Below, in pieces: positions 61,565 through 64,000 of a DNA stretch of 64,000 nucleotides (position 1 is its first letter; each line of letters starts with the position of its first letter). The position numbers were made by a program, and so were the translations under genes. Source of the stretch: Bugula neritina (taxonomy: Eukaryota; Bryozoa; Gymnolaemata; Cheilostomatida; Bugulidae). The stretch is taken from assembly GCA_964035545.1 (NCBI GenBank), contig CAXIUT010000277.1:1-64000 (forward strand), in the 5' to 3' direction. Under the pieces are notes generated by a model. That model was not told the origin of the DNA and did not search any database. It worked only from the letters and a program-made list of their open reading frames with translations.

Positions 61565-64000
61565 ATGTTCACGAGTGATTTATTTTATTCTTATTATCAA
61601 GATATCTCTATCTGCTATTTGTACTAAGACAGGTATACTATAATTGATTGTGTTATTAATCATTTCAAGTTTATATTTATTTTAATAATAAGCTCTATAG
61701 TCCTAGACTTAAATATATTCTTGTCAAATTTAACTTATCTTTATCGATTTTACTGATCTTCTTCAGCTAATACTGCAAACAGACTTAAATCTAAAAATAT
61801 TGATGATTTAAAGGACGTACTTGCAAATAAACACAATATATATATCAATGAACTAAAGACTAGTATTTCTTCATTCATAGTCAATCTCATATCTTCCTCT
61901 CCTCAATACTGCTCCTCTGATCTTCACCTCTCTCATCAAGCAACACTCTCTCCTCAACTCTCTTAAATTTTGGAGCAAACTCCTCAAAATCCTAGATCGA
62001 TTCAAAGGACACAAACTTTATAGCAATTGTTAACTCTCACTTCAATCAACCATAAAATAGAAATCAACTTTAACGTTTAGGAGAACAGATGGGGAGTTAG
62101 TGCAATACTAGCATTGCTGATTGTAGTATGGATCAGAATGGGCAGACATGTTTGCAAAAATAGTAGTAGCAGTAATAATGCCACTCAGTTGGTTTTTACT
62201 TTATCGAAAGAGCAAAGAAATCAGGTGAATGTTAATATTTATGTGTGGCAGATAAGTTTAAAAATAATAGCAATGCAGAAATGTCCATGAAAATAATCAT
62301 AACTTAATGCTAGAAATATTCTTTGAGATTATAAACAGATCAATCCACTCTTATCCATTCATTGATTTCATTGACTCGTCTGAAATACCAAAACATATAA
62401 TACCCATCAGTACTACAACTAGTAAACGATAGTCATTAGTCAAATACAACTATAAACTTCAACCTAATTACTCACAACCAATACAGACACAAAAGATACC
62501 AGCTCAACCTCTTATAATATGTTGGTATTTTACGTTAACGGACTAATAGCTATCATTTTGGATGTTAAACTAGTTTATACTAATTCATTGATTTCTTTGT
62601 TTGTGAAATAGATAGGTTGTTGGAGTAGACTATCAAAAACAATCAGTATTACTATGTTATTACTCCTACCTAAATTACGGTTGATGATAGAGATAGTAAA
62701 TTAAAATTTAGTATTAATTTAAAACCACAGAATAATTTATATTCTGATTAAGATAAAATTCCATAGCAGTATAAATTTAGTTTATATATGGATAAAAATA
62801 TTAATAAAAGTTTAGATCAAATCGGATTTAGAAGTACTGCCATTAGTCTACTTGGTCTCATAGGTAATTTTTAAACATACTAACAATATTAAAAATTATT
62901 GGCAAAAAATAATAATAACGAACTATTTACTAATTTTATACTAGAAATTATCTAGTCTATCGATAAAGAATCCTATTTTAGCCAAAGTACTATAATATAC
63001 TTGAAAAAATGGTTAAAAATATAAGATATTGATTAAAAGGATGTGAGTAATTAATAAAAAAAATAAAAAGATAATAAAGTAATATAAATACCTTGGCTAT
63101 TTGGATATTTAGGATAGCATTAAAAATAAAAAATAAAACAAAAAGAACTCTAAATATAAAAGTAGAAGACGAAAAGAGAAATAAAAGTTAATAGAGGAAT
63201 AAAAGGCATTGGAGAGGTAGAAGGCTTTAGAAAGGTAAAAGGCTTTAGAGGAGTAGAAAGCAAAATAGAGATAAATACAAAAGTAAATACAAAAGTAGAA
63301 ATAATTACAAAAGTAGAAATAAATACAAAAATAGAAATAGAAATAGGAGTAGATAAAAAAGTAAATGTAAAAATAGAAGTAAGAATAAAGATAAAAGCGA
63401 TAAGATGAGATGAAAAAGCTATTTGAGCTAGAACAAAAAGTAAATTCATAAGATATAAGTATAATCTTTTAAATAAAAGCTATCGCTATAGCCAGATAAT
63501 AAAGACACTGAGTAGAGTGAGACATAAGTAAGTGATGAATCAAAGGTATCAACAAAAGCTGAGAGTGATTTTCCTTGGTTATCATAAAAATTATAGCCAG
63601 TTAAAGCACCTTCACCGCCTTAAGATACAAAAAAGGTAGATTTTTGTTCGTACAATAACATCAAATCCAAATACAGGTATATCGTATTTTAATGGTAATT
63701 AGACAAAAAATTATACAGTATATTCAACATCAGGGTCATCTAATTATTCAAGCAGTTTGGCAAAGGAAAAAAACTCAAGAGTAAAAAGATAAAGAATTCA
63801 AGTTCAATAATAGAGAGATAAAATTGAATTTTAATAATATATTTTAGAAATAGATAAAAGATGCTAGAAATTGGAGAAGACATTAATCTACCTTGAAAAG
63901 AATGAAAAATTAATTATAATAATCATAAAAAAAATTAAATATTAAAAATTGTTTCCTAACATCTTAAGTAACTAAACAGTTTACCAATTTTTAAAATAAA
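61565..64000 (+). CDS. Multi-exon membrane/coiled-coil protein, cut by the window end
   Basis: Plus-strand coding signal continues to the window edge in several frames. About 61750-62230 reads NIDDLKDVLANKHNIYINEL and later a transmembrane helix (WGVSAILALLIVVWI). 62310-63060 is a long frame with ITPTQITVDDRDSKLKFSIN. 63150-63470 is a strong coiled coil (QKALERQKALERQKALEEQK). 63480-63700 is an acidic/Pro region. The start (ATG 61519 or 61565) and the introns are not resolved, and two genes are possible. No family recognised. Confidence 0.45.

Overview
The window reads as somatic (macronuclear) DNA of a ciliate. Three things support this. (1) Open reading frames run for kilobases only if TAA and TAG are read as glutamine and TGA alone is stop; under that code an importin, a calcium pump, a centrin and many other proteins appear. 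(2) There are four tracts of pure CCCCAA/GGGGTT telomere repeat. (3) Genes are interrupted by canonical GT...AG introns of about 17-35 nt, most often exactly 20 nt, and these restore the reading frame with correct arithmetic in gene after gene. Gene spacing is tight, often 30-150 nt. I cannot name the species. Pure G4T2 telomeres and UAR=Gln fit an oligohymenophorean-like ciliate; tiny introns are known from Paramecium, whose telomeres are mixed.

Layout. Segment 1 (1-15487) starts with a left telomere. It carries an IQ-motif protein, a degenerate calpain-like protein with an ankyrin-type repeat, a Ser/Thr kinase with a long N-terminal extension, a very large coiled-coil protein, and a 1268-aa ADP-ribosyltransferase-TPR fusion. 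Segment 2 (15488-25810) has C4A2 at its left and G4T2 at its right, so it looks like a complete 10.3-kb minichromosome: a TMEM135-like protein, a 1227-aa cysteine-rich membrane protein, an importin-9 homologue and centrin. A 200-N scaffold gap follows. Segment 3 (26011-58740) begins with a telomere added in the 5' flank of a second importin-9 copy. It then holds a Cys-rich membrane protein, a PMCA-type Ca2+ pump, three tandem RING-H2 proteins, membrane proteins, an acyl-protein-thioesterase-like hydrolase, a second centrin, two UBR-type E3 ligase genes, a YeeE/YedE transporter, two coiled-coil proteins, a 1255-aa Cys-rich membrane protein and small genes. Segment 4 (58742-64000) again starts with C4A2 and carries an alpha/beta hydrolase and a membrane/coiled-coil gene cut by the window edge. 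The simplest reading is four minichromosomes laid head to tail, with two right telomeres missing at the joins.

Functions cluster loosely: protein modification and turnover (five E3-like genes, thioesterase, ADP-ribosyltransferase), calcium and cytoskeleton (PMCA, two centrins, IQ protein, kinase, calpain-like), nuclear import (two importin-9) and cell surface (two large Cys-rich proteins). Several genes also show isolated 1-nt frame breaks at or near short homopolymers that no GT-AG intron explains; I read these as probable consensus errors, with pseudogenisation as the alternative.
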